Positions 23,640 through 31,315 of a stretch of DNA of 42,353 nucleotides are shown in pieces. Each line of letters opens with the position of its first letter. Position 1 is the first letter of the stretch. This stretch comes from Promethearchaeota archaeon (lineage in GTDB: Archaea; Asgardarchaeota; Lokiarchaeia; Sigyniarchaeales; SOKP01). The translations under genes were made by a program, and so were the position numbers. The notes under the pieces were generated by a model that was not told where the DNA came from, did no database searches, and worked only from the letters and a program-made list of their open reading frames with translations. Where the stretch lies: positions 1 to 42,353 of the forward strand of contig JAEOTH010000080.1 in assembly GCA_016839915.1 (NCBI GenBank). The letters are read 5' to 3'.

Positions 23640-23804
23640 AGGTTTATTAGTACACATCCTCAAATTGAATTAGCACTCAGCATATTAAGAGATAAGCAAT
23701 TAAAAAATGGTTCATGGGATTTACAACTTTTAATAACAAAAGATAAAGACTCCTATCTATGGATTGCTTTAGCAATTTGCCGAATATTTAAAAATTTTTA
23801 TTGA
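23640..23804 (+). pseudogene. decayed C-terminal gene fragment
   Basis: An open frame without any start codon reads THPQIELALSILRDKQLKNG, then SWDLQLLITKDKDS, then YLWIALAICRIFKNFY before TGA at 23802-23804. The pattern of a helix, KNGSW, a short variable stretch, then W[IV][TA]L-x-A-x(2)-[IL] and a basic aromatic end is like the C-terminus of archaeal prenyltransferase-repeat-like proteins as I remember them. No upstream part exists, since the protease terminator precedes it. I take it as the remnant of a deleted gene. Alternatively the frame is coincidental. Confidence 0.35.
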
Positions 23805-23859
23805 TTACTTAAAATATATCGGCAGAAATTTTATGGATAGTGAATGAAGGCAAATTAAT

Positions 23860-24801
23860 TTGGGTAAGCAGAAAATCGACATTCCTAAAATGCTTTCAGA
23901 TTTAAAAGCAGACGACTCATCAGGAGCAGATCAATTAGTTAGAAAAGCTCTTGAAATAATAAAAACTCAATTAGAATTAGTTAAAAATCCAAATGATAAT
24001 ATAAAAGATAAAATCTTACTGTTAGCAAAAAACATTATCAATTCTCGTCCGAGTATGGCCCCTCTTATTAATTCAATGGGGTACATAATCCAAAACTTAG
24101 AAAAAATTACCGTAAAGACAATACAACAGAGATTAGTTGAGTTTGAAAAAGACAGAATCATAAGGAAAAAAGCATTGAATACTTATTTCAATGAATTTTT
24201 AAGAAAATTCAAGAAATCCCATTTAAAAATAATGCTGATATCATACAGTTCGACTATTATCAATTCATTATTAGGAAATACGAAATATAATTTAGAGATA
24301 TATATACTTGAATCAAGACCGTTGTTCGAGGGAAGGAAGACGGCTGAGATTTTATCTCAATATTATAAAACTCACCTTATCATTGATGCCGCGATGGGAA
24401 AATATATCAATCAGATTGATGTAGTGCTAATTGGAGTTGATAGTATCTTGAAAGATGGGTCCGTTATCAATAAAATTGGCACACTCCCTTTAGCAATATT
24501 AGCCAAGACAAATGATGTTAAGGTCTATGCCATAGCTGATTCGTATAAATATAATTTAAAAAGTCATTATGGATATCCGATTCTCATTGAGGAAAAGCCA
24601 ATAGAAGAGATTTATGATAAAAGTTTAGTAACCGATTTTTTACAGATTCATAATTATTATTTTGATATTACACAACCTCATTATATTTCTGGAATTATTT
24701 CAAATATAGGAGTATTAAGTATACAAGATTTTCTGGAAAAAGTTTATCAAGATTTACCAATAGAGTGGTTTAAATATTTTATAATTAACAAGAAGATATG
24801 A
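23860..24801 (+). CDS. eIF2B alpha/beta/delta-like protein
   Basis: A 313-residue member of the family that includes eIF2B regulatory subunits, ribose-1,5-bisphosphate isomerase and methylthioribose-1-phosphate isomerase. The typical two-part structure is seen: a helical N-terminal half (1-115), then a Rossmann-like half with IYILESRPLFEGRKTA (148-162) and VVLIGVDSILKDGSVINKIGT (188 on; D194 corresponds to the catalytic Asp of the isomerases). The isomerases carry a catalytic Cys in THC; here the equivalent segment is LISYSST (126-132) with no Cys. Loss of enzyme activity and a regulatory or ligand-binding role like true eIF2B subunits is therefore more likely. The start is TTG at 23860, the only reasonable one. 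Its last four bases (ATGA) overlap the next gene, so the two are translationally coupled. Confidence 0.8.
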   Translation: MGKQKIDIPKMLSDLKADDSSGADQLVRKALEIIKTQLELVKNPNDNIKDKILLLAKNIINSRPSMAPLINSMGYIIQNLEKITVKTIQQRLVEFEKDRIIRKKALNTYFNEFLRKFKKSHLKIMLISYSSTIINSLLGNTKYNLEIYILESRPLFEGRKTAEILSQYYKTHLIIDAAMGKYINQIDVVLIGVDSILKDGSVINKIGTLPLAILAKTNDVKVYAIADSYKYNLKSHYGYPILIEEKPIEEIYDKSLVTDFLQIHNYYFDITQPHYISGIISNIGVLSIQDFLEKVYQDLPIEWFKYFIINKKI

Positions 24802-26039
24802 TTTTGAAATCAAAAATGAGCTCAGAAGATTTAAATACAAAAAAAGTAAATGAAAACTCCTCTGGTATCATACCAAGTGAGGATAATGCTTATAGGATAA
24901 CAGAAAGACTTGCTTTTCCAAGACTGGTAGGTTCAGAAGGAGAGAAGAAAGCATCAGCAATTGTAACAGATGAATTTAAAAATGCAGGGTATAATCCAGT
25001 CCAAAGAGATATCTTTAAGACTTCTTCATATAATTGGATTTTTATAAGATTCATTTTTTTAATTACTGGCTCTGCTTTGATTTTATTGGCACTTTCATTC
25101 TATTTAAGTCCCTTTTTAACTCTTAGTGTATTTGTGCTTAATCTCTATATTTCATATAAAGCACTCACTAGAATTAACAAAATTAAATTATCCAAAAATG
25201 AAATATACAATTATGAGACAGAGAACATTTTTACTAAGTTGAAAAGTAAGAATTCATGTGGTAAAATAGTTTTTATTGGGCATTGGGATTCAAAGTCTCA
25301 AACTTTTCCAACATCGACAAGAATATTACTATTTATTATCTCTGTATTTGGTTCTCTAATTTTACTTCTAATTTATTTAATTTTAAGTCTACTCAGAATT
25401 TTTCTTAATTTTAACGTACCTATCTTGAATAATATTTTATTAGATCTCTGTATAATTATTGCTATTATTGGAGCAATTAATTATTTCAATAAAACTGGTA
25501 ATGATTCTCCCGGAGCTTATGACAATGCAGCTGCTGTAGGTACGATAATAGAACTTGCTAGATTTTATAAAAAAAATCCAATTAAGAACATTGATCTAAT
25601 ATTTTTGTCTACAGGTTCAGAGGAGTTAAACTTAGGAGGAGCGATTCATTTTATCCAGAAATATAAAGATGATTTCGACAAAAGTTCAACTTTTTTTGTT
25701 AATCTTGATTTAATCGGAGGAAATGAGTTAATTAGACTAATAACTTCATATGGAATTCCCCGAAAAGTTTCCTCAAAGAAATTAAATCAGCTATTTATAG
25801 AAAGCAGTAAAGACCTAAACATTAGATTAAAAGATATTTATGCACCTACTGGCGCTTGGTCTGATTATATGCCATTTGTTCATGAAGGTTTTGAAGCCTG
25901 TTGGCTTGGCTCTCAACCAGGTTTGAAGATGGTACATACAAAGAATGATAACATGAGTTTGGTTTCTAAACAAGGATTAAAAAACATTCTCCTTTTATGC
26001 GTGGATGTTGTAAAAAAACTAGAAAAGGATTATAACTAA
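24798..26039 (+). CDS. membrane-bound M28-family metallopeptidase
   Basis: A 413-residue aminopeptidase-like zinc protein. All expected M28 positions are present: H162 and D164 in GHWDS, the bridging D242 in PGAYDN, E275-E276 in STGSEELNLGG, D304 in NLDLIGG, and His near 391 in MVHTKNDN. Hydrophobic segments at about 80-120 (two spans) and at 174-200 and 208-230 interrupt the sequence before and between the ligand-bearing parts. The enzyme is therefore anchored by about four helices, an uncommon insertion also seen in some other archaeal M28 proteins. The start at ATG 24798 overlaps the eIF2B-like stop (ATGA); ATG at 24816 is an alternative. Pairing with an eIF2B-like protein has no obvious explanation. 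It would release amino acids from peptides at the membrane. Confidence 0.85.
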   Translation: MILKSKMSSEDLNTKKVNENSSGIIPSEDNAYRITERLAFPRLVGSEGEKKASAIVTDEFKNAGYNPVQRDIFKTSSYNWIFIRFIFLITGSALILLALSFYLSPFLTLSVFVLNLYISYKALTRINKIKLSKNEIYNYETENIFTKLKSKNSCGKIVFIGHWDSKSQTFPTSTRILLFIISVFGSLILLLIYLILSLLRIFLNFNVPILNNILLDLCIIIAIIGAINYFNKTGNDSPGAYDNAAAVGTIIELARFYKKNPIKNIDLIFLSTGSEELNLGGAIHFIQKYKDDFDKSSTFFVNLDLIGGNELIRLITSYGIPRKVSSKKLNQLFIESSKDLNIRLKDIYAPTGAWSDYMPFVHEGFEACWLGSQPGLKMVHTKNDNMSLVSKQGLKNILLLCVDVVKKLEKDYN

Positions 26040-26183
26040 CAAATTAGTTTTCCTATAAGTATGACTTTTTTTTTGTAAATTGTATATAGAAAAGTTTTAT
26101 GAGATATTATGCATAACTTAAATTTTAGCCTTTGATTTATTTAATAGAATTGAATTTTCAAAAAAATAAAGTGTTTTTTCAAA

Positions 26184-27173
26184 ATGTTGACTCCAGAACA
26201 AATGAAAGAAATATTAAACGAAAATGTAATCAATCTTAGATTTCACGCTCGTGGTGGACAAGGTGGTGTTACTGCCTCCAATTTATGTGTTGAAGCTTTT
26301 TATGGTTATGGAGTATGTCAACCCTTATTTGGGGCAGAGCGTATGGGATCTCCTACTGAAAGTTATGTTAGACTAAGTGCTAATGAAGATTTAGTTAGAA
26401 CTAATGAACAAGTCTATGCTCCACATGCTGTTTCTGTACTAGATCCTTCTCTCTTAGGAGAAGTTGATGTAATAGCAGGAATTGCGCCCGGAGGATGGCT
26501 TATTATAAATACTACTATGGATCAGATTACTATTCAAGAAGTTATTGGTCGAAAAGATATAAATATAGCGACTATTGATGCATTAAACATTGCAATGGAA
26601 ATTCTTGGTAGAAATATAACGAATACAATTATATTAGGAGCTTTATTAAGAGTTATGCCAATTTTTTCTACTGATGCATTAGCAGATGCTATAATGCGTC
26701 GATTCAAAGGTGAAGTAGCAAGTAAAAATATCGCTGCTATAAAACGAGCATATGAAGAAACTTGTATATATGAAACTCCAGATGCTCCCACTATTGACTT
26801 TACTACTGATACAAAAGTTCCCTGGCAACAAGTGTATCCTGGATTGCCCGGATTTAAAGAGCTGGATGACGCGGGGGTATGGTATTGTGATGAGGATGTA
26901 ATAGAAATTGGTAGTAAACATGTAAATACAGGTTCTTGGGGTGAATGGGACATGATTTGGGATGAAGAAAAATGTACTGATTGCGCTCAATGCTGGTATA
27001 TATGCCCTGATTTTACGATAATCAGAGAAAAAGGAGAAGATGAATTATGGCATATGAAAGGAATTGACCAATTTCATTGTAAATCTTGCCAAAACTGCCT
27101 AGAGATTTGTCCTGTTCAAGCTATAACTAAAAGATTAAAACAAGGTCCGGCAGCTTGTGCCACACCTGAGTAA
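26184..27173 (+). CDS. porGD: 2-oxoacid:ferredoxin oxidoreductase, fused gamma and delta subunits
   Basis: First gene of a three-gene operon for a ferredoxin-reducing 2-oxoacid (probably pyruvate) oxidoreductase, which makes acyl-CoA, CO2 and reduced ferredoxin. The 329-residue product fuses the gamma domain (RFHARGGQGGVTASN at 18-32, then LFGAERMGSPTESYVR) to a delta-type ferredoxin domain. The two [4Fe-4S] clusters are bound by C264, C267, C270, C274 and by C299, C302, C305, C309. In many archaea gamma and delta are separate genes, so the fusion is a feature of this lineage or locus. The alpha gene follows 14 bp later with a GAGGT ribosome-binding site. ATG at 26184 is the first in a long open frame. 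Confidence 0.93.
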   Translation: MLTPEQMKEILNENVINLRFHARGGQGGVTASNLCVEAFYGYGVCQPLFGAERMGSPTESYVRLSANEDLVRTNEQVYAPHAVSVLDPSLLGEVDVIAGIAPGGWLIINTTMDQITIQEVIGRKDINIATIDALNIAMEILGRNITNTIILGALLRVMPIFSTDALADAIMRRFKGEVASKNIAAIKRAYEETCIYETPDAPTIDFTTDTKVPWQQVYPGLPGFKELDDAGVWYCDEDVIEIGSKHVNTGSWGEWDMIWDEEKCTDCAQCWYICPDFTIIREKGEDELWHMKGIDQFHCKSCQNCLEICPVQAITKRLKQGPAACATPE

Positions 27174-27187
27174 AAGAGGTAAATATT

Positions 27188-28417
27188 ATGAGTATAGAAC
27201 CAATGAGAATTTTTTTTAAGGAAATAAAAGAACCTATCGAAACTACAATGATAGGTAATTATGCTGTTGCTGGTGGAGTGACTCAAACAGATCCAGATGT
27301 GATATGTGCTTTTCCCATTACCCCTCAAACACAATCAGTTGAAGGATTATCTGATGTCGTTCATCACGGAAGATTAAAAGCAGCCTTTGTGAATGTAGAA
27401 TCAGAATTAGCTGCAATAAGTTTTTCAACTGCTGCTTGTGCTGCAGGAGCAAGATCTTTTACTGCTACGGCAAGTCAAGGATATTTATTAATGACTGAGG
27501 CACTCCCTATGGCTGTAGGGTGGAGATTACCGCTAACAATGATGATTTCTGCTAGAGCGTTTAATTCACCTAATTTATCTATTTGGAACTCTTGGGAATA
27601 CACTCAAGTTAATTCTGAACTAGGTTGGAATATAATTGTTTCTGAAAATGTTCAGGAGACCTATGACGCAGCAATACTTTCAGTGATGGTCTCAGAAGAT
27701 TCTTTATTTCCAACTATATTTGTACATGATGGCTTCATAATATCTCATTCAGTCCAAAAATTAACATTAATACCAGATGAAACAGTTAAAAGAATGACAC
27801 CTAAAAAACAAAGACACACAATTGATCCATCAAAACCAGGAACATGGGGTGGTATCGTTACTCCTTCTTATTTTATGGAAGGAAGAGCACGACTGGAAGA
27901 AGCTAAACAGCCAGTTTTAGGGCAAATGAAGGATGTCTTTAAAAAATTTAAAGCAGAAACTGGAAGAGAATATAACCCTATTGAAACGTATAATTTAGAC
28001 AACTCATCAAGAACAGCTTTTTGTACAATGGGTTCGTTATGTGGAAATATTATCAGTTGGATGACAAAAAACAAAGATATCGGGTTAATTAAGATAAGAG
28101 CCTATCGACCGTTCCCATCCGAAGAATTACGCAAAATCGTACAACAACATGATATCGAGAAACTTATTATTTTAGAAAAATCGGATTCATTAAATGGCCT
28201 TTTACCACCATTTTCAATGACAATTGCTTCAGCATTATATCCACTTGGAACACTATTCAGAAGTTTTATTGTAGGTTTAGGCGGTCGAGATGTTACAAGG
28301 GATGAGTTTGATATAGCAAAAAAGAAGATGGAATCTGTAACAGATATGAAAGGGCAGCTTTATCAATATCTAGGAGTTAGGGAAACTAAACAAAAAATTG
28401 CAGGGGTGGATCGATAA
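27188..28417 (+). CDS. porA: 2-oxoacid:ferredoxin oxidoreductase, alpha subunit
   Basis: Contains the pyrimidine-binding domain of the ThDP enzyme and the C-terminal transketolase-like domain. Typical pieces are seen along the 409 residues: GNYAVAGGVTQTDPDVICAF then PITPQTQSVEGL (substrate/CoA region), VNVESELAAISF with the cofactor-activating Glu, TATASQGYLLM, RLPLTMMISARA, WNSWEYTQVN, and in the C-terminal part AYRPFPSEELRK and LEKSDSLNG. Length is normal. The similarity is closest to pyruvate enzymes, although 2-oxoacid specificity is hard to read. A GAGGT element precedes ATG. The stop codon TAA is followed immediately by the ATG of the beta subunit (no gap), indicating coupled translation and fixed stoichiometry. 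Confidence 0.93.
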   Translation: MSIEPMRIFFKEIKEPIETTMIGNYAVAGGVTQTDPDVICAFPITPQTQSVEGLSDVVHHGRLKAAFVNVESELAAISFSTAACAAGARSFTATASQGYLLMTEALPMAVGWRLPLTMMISARAFNSPNLSIWNSWEYTQVNSELGWNIIVSENVQETYDAAILSVMVSEDSLFPTIFVHDGFIISHSVQKLTLIPDETVKRMTPKKQRHTIDPSKPGTWGGIVTPSYFMEGRARLEEAKQPVLGQMKDVFKKFKAETGREYNPIETYNLDNSSRTAFCTMGSLCGNIISWMTKNKDIGLIKIRAYRPFPSEELRKIVQQHDIEKLIILEKSDSLNGLLPPFSMTIASALYPLGTLFRSFIVGLGGRDVTRDEFDIAKKKMESVTDMKGQLYQYLGVRETKQKIAGVDR

Positions 28418-29506
28418 ATGTCAAAACCAGAGAGAAATATCATTAATTTTGAGGAAATTTTGGGTAGAAATGAAAAGAGTAATGTCTTATTTTTCAACTA
28501 TGATAATGAAGCTTTTATGAATACAGGAATCCAAGAAAGTGGTGGAACACCTCCTTTTGCATCTACTACAACTGGCCCCGCAGGAGAGAAAATTCCTGGT
28601 AAAATAGGTGTGAAACAGGATTTAGTTACTCCATTTGCTTTCTATGGAACAAAAAAATTATTCTTAGCCACAGTAAATCCAGCATATCCAAATGACTTTA
28701 TGGGAAAGGTAGCCGATGCTCTTAAATCGAATGGATCTGCTTTCATCCAAGCATATTCTGACTGTATGAGAGGATGGAGACATGGTGCGGCTGATGCCTT
28801 AAAAATATCCAAACTAGCAACAGATTGTGGTTATTGGCCTCTTTATACAGCAAGAGTAGAAGATGGTATTCCTACATTTACTTATTATCGTGGATTAGAT
28901 ATTGATAAAGATCAATTTGTAGAATACCTTAAATCAATGGGTAGGTTTAGGCACTTATTTAAACCTAAATTTATGGAGAAAGAAATTGATGAGATTATTT
29001 ATTTAACAGAACAACGAAATAATAAATTGAAAGGATTAATTGAAAAATTTGGCACTGAAAAACCTGTAGATGTTTATCGAGTTAATCGAAAAAAACTGCA
29101 ACCTCAAATTCATTTACAACCTGGTCATGGTTTATGTCCTGGATGTGGAGCTGGGATGGTCTTGAATCAATTGGCAACAGCAGCAACTGCAGTTGCTGAG
29201 AGGAATATAATTTACGTGAATAATACAAGTTGTTCAGAGGTTTCAACTTCAAAAGACAACGTCACTTCTTGGAATGTTCCTTGGGTACACCATTTATTTG
29301 AATCTGGTGCTACAGTTGCTGAAGCTATCTCAACTGCAAAAAAGATCATGAAAGCGAAAGATCTTTATAGTCAAGAGATACCTTGGATTATTCATATAGG
29401 AGGAGATGGCTCTACATATGATATTGGTTTTCAATTTCTCAAAGCAGCACTTATTAGAACTAGTAGTTTTGTTGAAATGAATGAGTATTTGAAAAATCAA
29501 AAATAA
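28418..29506 (+). CDS. porB: 2-oxoacid:ferredoxin oxidoreductase, beta subunit in circularly permuted order
   Basis: Beta subunits bind ThDP diphosphate and one [4Fe-4S] cluster. All the expected parts are here but in swapped order. Residues 21-210 hold what is normally the second half: NYDNEAFMNTGIQESGGTPP (27-46), the cluster Cys C116 in SDCMRGW, YWPLYTARVEDG and the GRFRHLF tail. Residues 230-345 hold the normal first half: GHGLCPGCGAG with C240 and C243, C272 in NTSCSEVSTS, and GGDGSTYDIGFQ (328-339). The ThDP motif, normally GDG then about 27 residues then N, therefore has its GDG near the C-terminus and its Asn at N30. All four cluster cysteines are kept. The frame is continuous, with no gap after the alpha gene. 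No second beta copy is in the window. Identity of the subunit is certain; whether the order is natural should be confirmed. Confidence 0.88.
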   Translation: MSKPERNIINFEEILGRNEKSNVLFFNYDNEAFMNTGIQESGGTPPFASTTTGPAGEKIPGKIGVKQDLVTPFAFYGTKKLFLATVNPAYPNDFMGKVADALKSNGSAFIQAYSDCMRGWRHGAADALKISKLATDCGYWPLYTARVEDGIPTFTYYRGLDIDKDQFVEYLKSMGRFRHLFKPKFMEKEIDEIIYLTEQRNNKLKGLIEKFGTEKPVDVYRVNRKKLQPQIHLQPGHGLCPGCGAGMVLNQLATAATAVAERNIIYVNNTSCSEVSTSKDNVTSWNVPWVHHLFESGATVAEAISTAKKIMKAKDLYSQEIPWIIHIGGDGSTYDIGFQFLKAALIRTSSFVEMNEYLKNQK

Positions 29507-29560
29507 TTTTTATTTTAGTACTTTTTCTTTTTGTTTATTTTTAGTTTTCTTCTAATTTTA
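29507..29560 (+). terminator. T-rich terminator region of the oxidoreductase operon
   Basis: Directly after the beta stop come repeated runs of four to five T over about 50 bases, typical of archaeal oligo-T termination. The facing minus-strand gene ends at 29592. Confidence 0.45.
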
Positions 29561-29591
29561 TAATTAAACTGTTTTTAATTTAAAATACAAA

Positions 29592-29819
29592 TTAGAAAAA
29601 AAAATCATGAAAACATTTGTTAAAATCTTTTAAGAAAGAAGTATTGGTTTTTTCAAATTCAATATGGTTAAACCATTTAAAATAGCGTTGGTAAAAGTTT
29701 GGACTATTGTTATCGCTAAAATAATTATTTATAGAATTTTCATAATCGAATAAGCTTAAATTGTTTAGTTCTGCGATGTTATTTATCTGAAATATTGATA
29801 CAACTACAGATTCAGTCAT
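29592..29819 (-). CDS. small hypothetical protein
   Basis: A 75-residue soluble-looking product with no recognised domain. It is rich in Asn, Phe and aromatic residues (NFYQRYFKWFNHIEFEK) and ends FHDFFF. ATG at 29819 is preceded by AAGGGAGAA with nine bases spacing, a fair Shine-Dalgarno sequence. It lies 32 bp downstream of the flavoprotein gene on the same strand and probably shares its mRNA. Low complexity and high AT leave open that the frame is not translated. Confidence 0.42.
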   Translation of the reverse strand: MTESVVVSIFQINNIAELNNLSLFDYENSINNYFSDNNSPNFYQRYFKWFNHIEFEKTNTSFLKDFNKCFHDFFF

Positions 29820-29851
29820 TTTTAAAATTCTCCCTTATTTTCACTAATACC

Positions 29852-30877
29852 TCAATTTACCATGTAATATGCTGTCTTTAGACATTTCTCAGCATCATCT
29901 ACAACTGAATTAATAATATCTGAGACACTCTCAATTTCGTCTACCAGTCCACAACTCTGCCCTAAGAGAATAATACCGTTTTCAACATCTCCATTATATG
30001 CTCTCTCTAATTTTATCACACCATCTCTTATTACTGACATAGAAGTTTCTTCAGCTCTTTTTTCTTTTTTATTTAAAACAACAGTAGCATTTTTCGCATA
30101 ATTATTTTTCAATACTCTGGCAGGTCCAAAAACTCCTGTAACTAATTTAGTATCAGATATTGTTGAATTTTTGACCTCATTTTTGTAATTTTCATGAAAC
30201 TCACATTCCTTTGACGCTATGAGTCTCGTTCCCATTGCAATTGCTCCTGCACCCATAGCTAAAGCTGAGGCTAATCCTTCCCCAGTAGCATAACCCCCAC
30301 ACGCAATTATTGGGATCTCTGGGATTTCTTGTCTAATTTGTTGTAAAAGAATCAATGTGCTGGCATTATCATAAGATTGATGCCCTCCACCTTCATGTCC
30401 GGTTGCGACTATCCCATCAACACCATGTTTTATCACTTTTTTTGCTAGTTCTAAAGAAGGTACTACATGAAAATGATTGATGTTTGCGGTTTCCTTTAGT
30501 GCTTTAAAATATTTGTTATATAATATTTTTGGAGATCCTGCACTTGTAATTAAGTAGGTACATTGGTCTTTGATTTTAGGGTTATCCATTATAAATCTTG
30601 GAATTTGCCTACATAATTTTACCGCATCAGGTTGCAGTGCTGCTGTTCGAATATTCAGTCCAAAAGGCTTATCAGTATACTCGACTACTGTTTTCATGCT
30701 TTCCTTAATTTGGTTTATTGTAACGCCTTCACTTAATGTTACGTGGCTTAAAACACCTAATCCTCCTGCTTCTGAAACTGCAATTGTTAGGTTTGTCGTG
30801 TAAAAGGGTCCCATAGGTGCTGCAATTATTGGATGTTTAATACCTAGCATTTCAGTTATGTTTGTTTTTATAACCAT
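29852..30877 (-). CDS. nitronate monooxygenase / FabK-like FMN enzyme
   Basis: An FMN-binding TIM-barrel enzyme of the 2-nitropropane dioxygenase/enoyl-ACP reductase II family. It would oxidise nitronates, or reduce or oxidise an acyl thioester. Family motifs are clear: IKHPIIAAPMGPF at the start, EAGGLGVLSH, GVDGIVATGHEGGGHQ (the flavin and substrate loop with the usual His), PIIACGGYATGEGLASALAMGA and a GTR motif in IAMGTRLIAS. Length is about 341 residues. ATG at 30877 is chosen because AGGTCGG stands just upstream and the conserved start follows directly; GTG at 30910 would add 11 basic residues. The upstream spacer holds one degenerate and one perfect copy of a FadR/TetR-like operator, suggesting control by acyl-CoA and a role in lipid or acyl-CoA metabolism. 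Confidence 0.85.
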   Translation of the reverse strand: MVIKTNITEMLGIKHPIIAAPMGPFYTTNLTIAVSEAGGLGVLSHVTLSEGVTINQIKESMKTVVEYTDKPFGLNIRTAALQPDAVKLCRQIPRFIMDNPKIKDQCTYLITSAGSPKILYNKYFKALKETANINHFHVVPSLELAKKVIKHGVDGIVATGHEGGGHQSYDNASTLILLQQIRQEIPEIPIIACGGYATGEGLASALAMGAGAIAMGTRLIASKECEFHENYKNEVKNSTISDTKLVTGVFGPARVLKNNYAKNATVVLNKKEKRAEETSMSVIRDGVIKLERAYNGDVENGIILLGQSCGLVDEIESVSDIINSVVDDAEKCLKTAYYMVN

Positions 30878-30920
30878 TTTTTCCGACCTTTTTTTTATTA
30901 AAAATTTCACTATATTTTAT

Positions 30921-30938
30921 TAAATGAACGTCTATTCA
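30921..30938. promoter_or_regulatory. degenerate second copy of the FadR/TetR-like operator
   Basis: TAAATGA-ACGT-CTATTCA matches the perfect site at 31097-31116 in 14 of 18 positions. It lies 44-61 bp upstream of the flavoprotein ATG at 30877, downstream of or overlapping its likely promoter. A TATA-like sequence on the minus strand (TTATATATG) lies at about 30987-30995. Confidence 0.45.
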
Positions 30939-31096
30939 GTGTAATATTTAATTGACTTAATAGATATTTAGTTGAATAATCTGCATCATATATAAGTTTA
31001 ACCAATTCGCCAATATTAGTATATTGTGTATATTAAATTTGATTTTTATGGGGGATCATTAAGGGATAAAAAAATTCATCAAATAGATTAAAAATC

Positions 31097-31116
31097 TTGA
31101 ATGAACGATCATTCAA
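31097..31116. promoter_or_regulatory. perfect 20-bp FadR/TetR-like operator
   Basis: TTGAATGA-ACGA-TCATTCAA is a perfect inverted repeat with 8-bp arms and a 4-bp centre. The core TGAATGA-N4-TCATTCA equals the consensus I remember for the TetR-family fatty acid regulator FadR of Bacillus. TetR-type FadR proteins occur in archaea as well (for example Sulfolobus). The site lies in the 400-bp spacer between the flavoprotein (minus) and the mini-gene/crotonase pair (plus). No TetR gene is in the window. Confidence 0.6.
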
Positions 31117-31315
31117 AATTAAAGTAGGAGTAATATTTGATTTAATCCGAGTTATTAAAAAAAGGAATCTATTTTCTATTATTAAAAATTTATGTTTTTT
31201 CGTGGCAGTTCTTATAGAAATGGAATATCCAATATTATTATGAAAAGATAATATACTACTTACTCCTATTGTATTTACCTTTCTCTTTAATAATATTAAT
31301 ACAAAAAGTGATTAT

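Noticed and set aside
26534-26990. Long minus-strand open frames opposite the oxidoreductase gamma-delta gene.
   Set aside because: They overlap a clearly conserved coding gene and have no recognisable motifs; they are by-products of codon bias.
28418-29506. Reading the odd order of the beta subunit as two partial genes joined by a frameshift.
   Set aside because: The frame is open without interruption for 362 codons, both halves keep all cofactor residues, and a sensible linker (GRFRHLF to QIHLQPGHG) joins them. An assembly swap cannot be excluded from sequence alone and is listed as the refuting test.
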